Of a stretch of 64,000 nucleotides of DNA, positions 63,809 through 64,000 are shown piece by piece (within the stretch, counting starts at the first letter, position 1; each line of letters starts with the position of its first letter). The position numbers were made by a program, and so were the translations under genes. The notes below the pieces were generated by a model. The model did no database searches. It was not told the DNA's origin and saw nothing but the letters and a program-made list of their open reading frames with translations. The DNA is from Corticium candelabrum. Its lineage: Eukaryota > Porifera > Homoscleromorpha > Homosclerophorida > Plakinidae. The DNA lies in contig NC_085099.1 of NCBI RefSeq assembly GCF_963422355.1, positions 1,759,212 to 1,823,211 of the forward strand. Direction: 5' to 3'.

Positions 63809-64000
63809 CTACAAGCTATTACCTCAAATGGTAATACAAAACTTGAAATACGGACAACAATACCCTGGCCGTGTGGCTCCCAGATTGTGTAAAAGTCTTG
63901 TTGATGAGTTGTGTAGCATGTGTGTATGTATATTAGTGAGACAATTGGAGAACATAATATAGAAAAACTAGAATGTGACCTTTGCAGTGCCTAGTATCAT

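Overview
The window is nuclear DNA of an invertebrate animal. It has spliced genes with GT/AG introns of about 40 bp to 5 kb, many long (CA)n and (GACA)n microsatellites, Gypsy and LINE retroelements, a tRNA-derived SINE and several small inverted-repeat elements. The protein-coding genes are clearly metazoan: a ZYG11/ZER1-type ubiquitin-ligase receptor, the piRNA methyltransferase HENMT1, Roquin, BUB3, ZU5/Death and ankyrin/Death proteins. A sponge or another early-branching marine animal is my best guess, but the sequence does not settle the taxon. I reconstructed exon chains by hand. Each full gene model keeps reading phase across every junction and comes close to the length of its known family.

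Layout. 1-2689: 5' half of a broken Ty3/Gypsy element (minus). 3384-13885: ZYG11/ZER1-family gene (plus, 13 exons, 733 aa) with a roughly 5 kb L1/Tx1-like LINE inserted antisense in intron 6. 14238-15204: decayed tandem copy of its last five exons. 15299-21024: HENMT1 (minus, 7 exons, 400 aa). 21586-27943: Roquin (minus, 6 coding exons, 1165 aa). 28470-29347 and 30514-34008: two related four-TM proteins (minus, 3 exons each with matching phases). 34545-36297: BUB3 (plus, 11 exons, 326 aa). 36856-39054: ZU5-UPA-Death protein (minus, 5 exons, 415 aa). 39599-45690: repeat-rich tract with a foldback element, a Gypsy 3' half with a nested MITE, a RecQ-like fragment, a minisatellite, and twice-repeated exon-like and promoter-like segments.

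45697-61956 is dominated by a segmental duplication. Copy 1 holds an ankyrin/coiled-coil gene (46026-49321) and a mucin/coiled-coil/TM gene with a peroxidase-like C-terminal module (49949-53737). Copy 2 begins with BUB3 exons 6-11 (53803-55200), then carries an intact ankyrin/coiled-coil/Death gene (55655-60170) and the stalk/TM exons (60807-61956). Its far end is fused to a truncated FG-GAP (CRTAC1-like) gene (61957-63808).

The most interesting feature is the modularity of the Death/stalk region. One Death exon, entered in phase 1, sits at the 3' end of two unrelated upstream modules (ZU5-UPA and ankyrin-coiled coil). A third, ankyrin-bearing module has the same phase-1 donor but no Death exon of its own. 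A mucin/coiled-coil/TM cassette is likewise abutted to a peroxidase-like ectodomain in one copy and to an FG-GAP ectodomain in the other. This looks like a locus where duplication brings C-terminal signalling or anchoring exons next to new N-terminal domains. Whether the products are made is not visible from the sequence.
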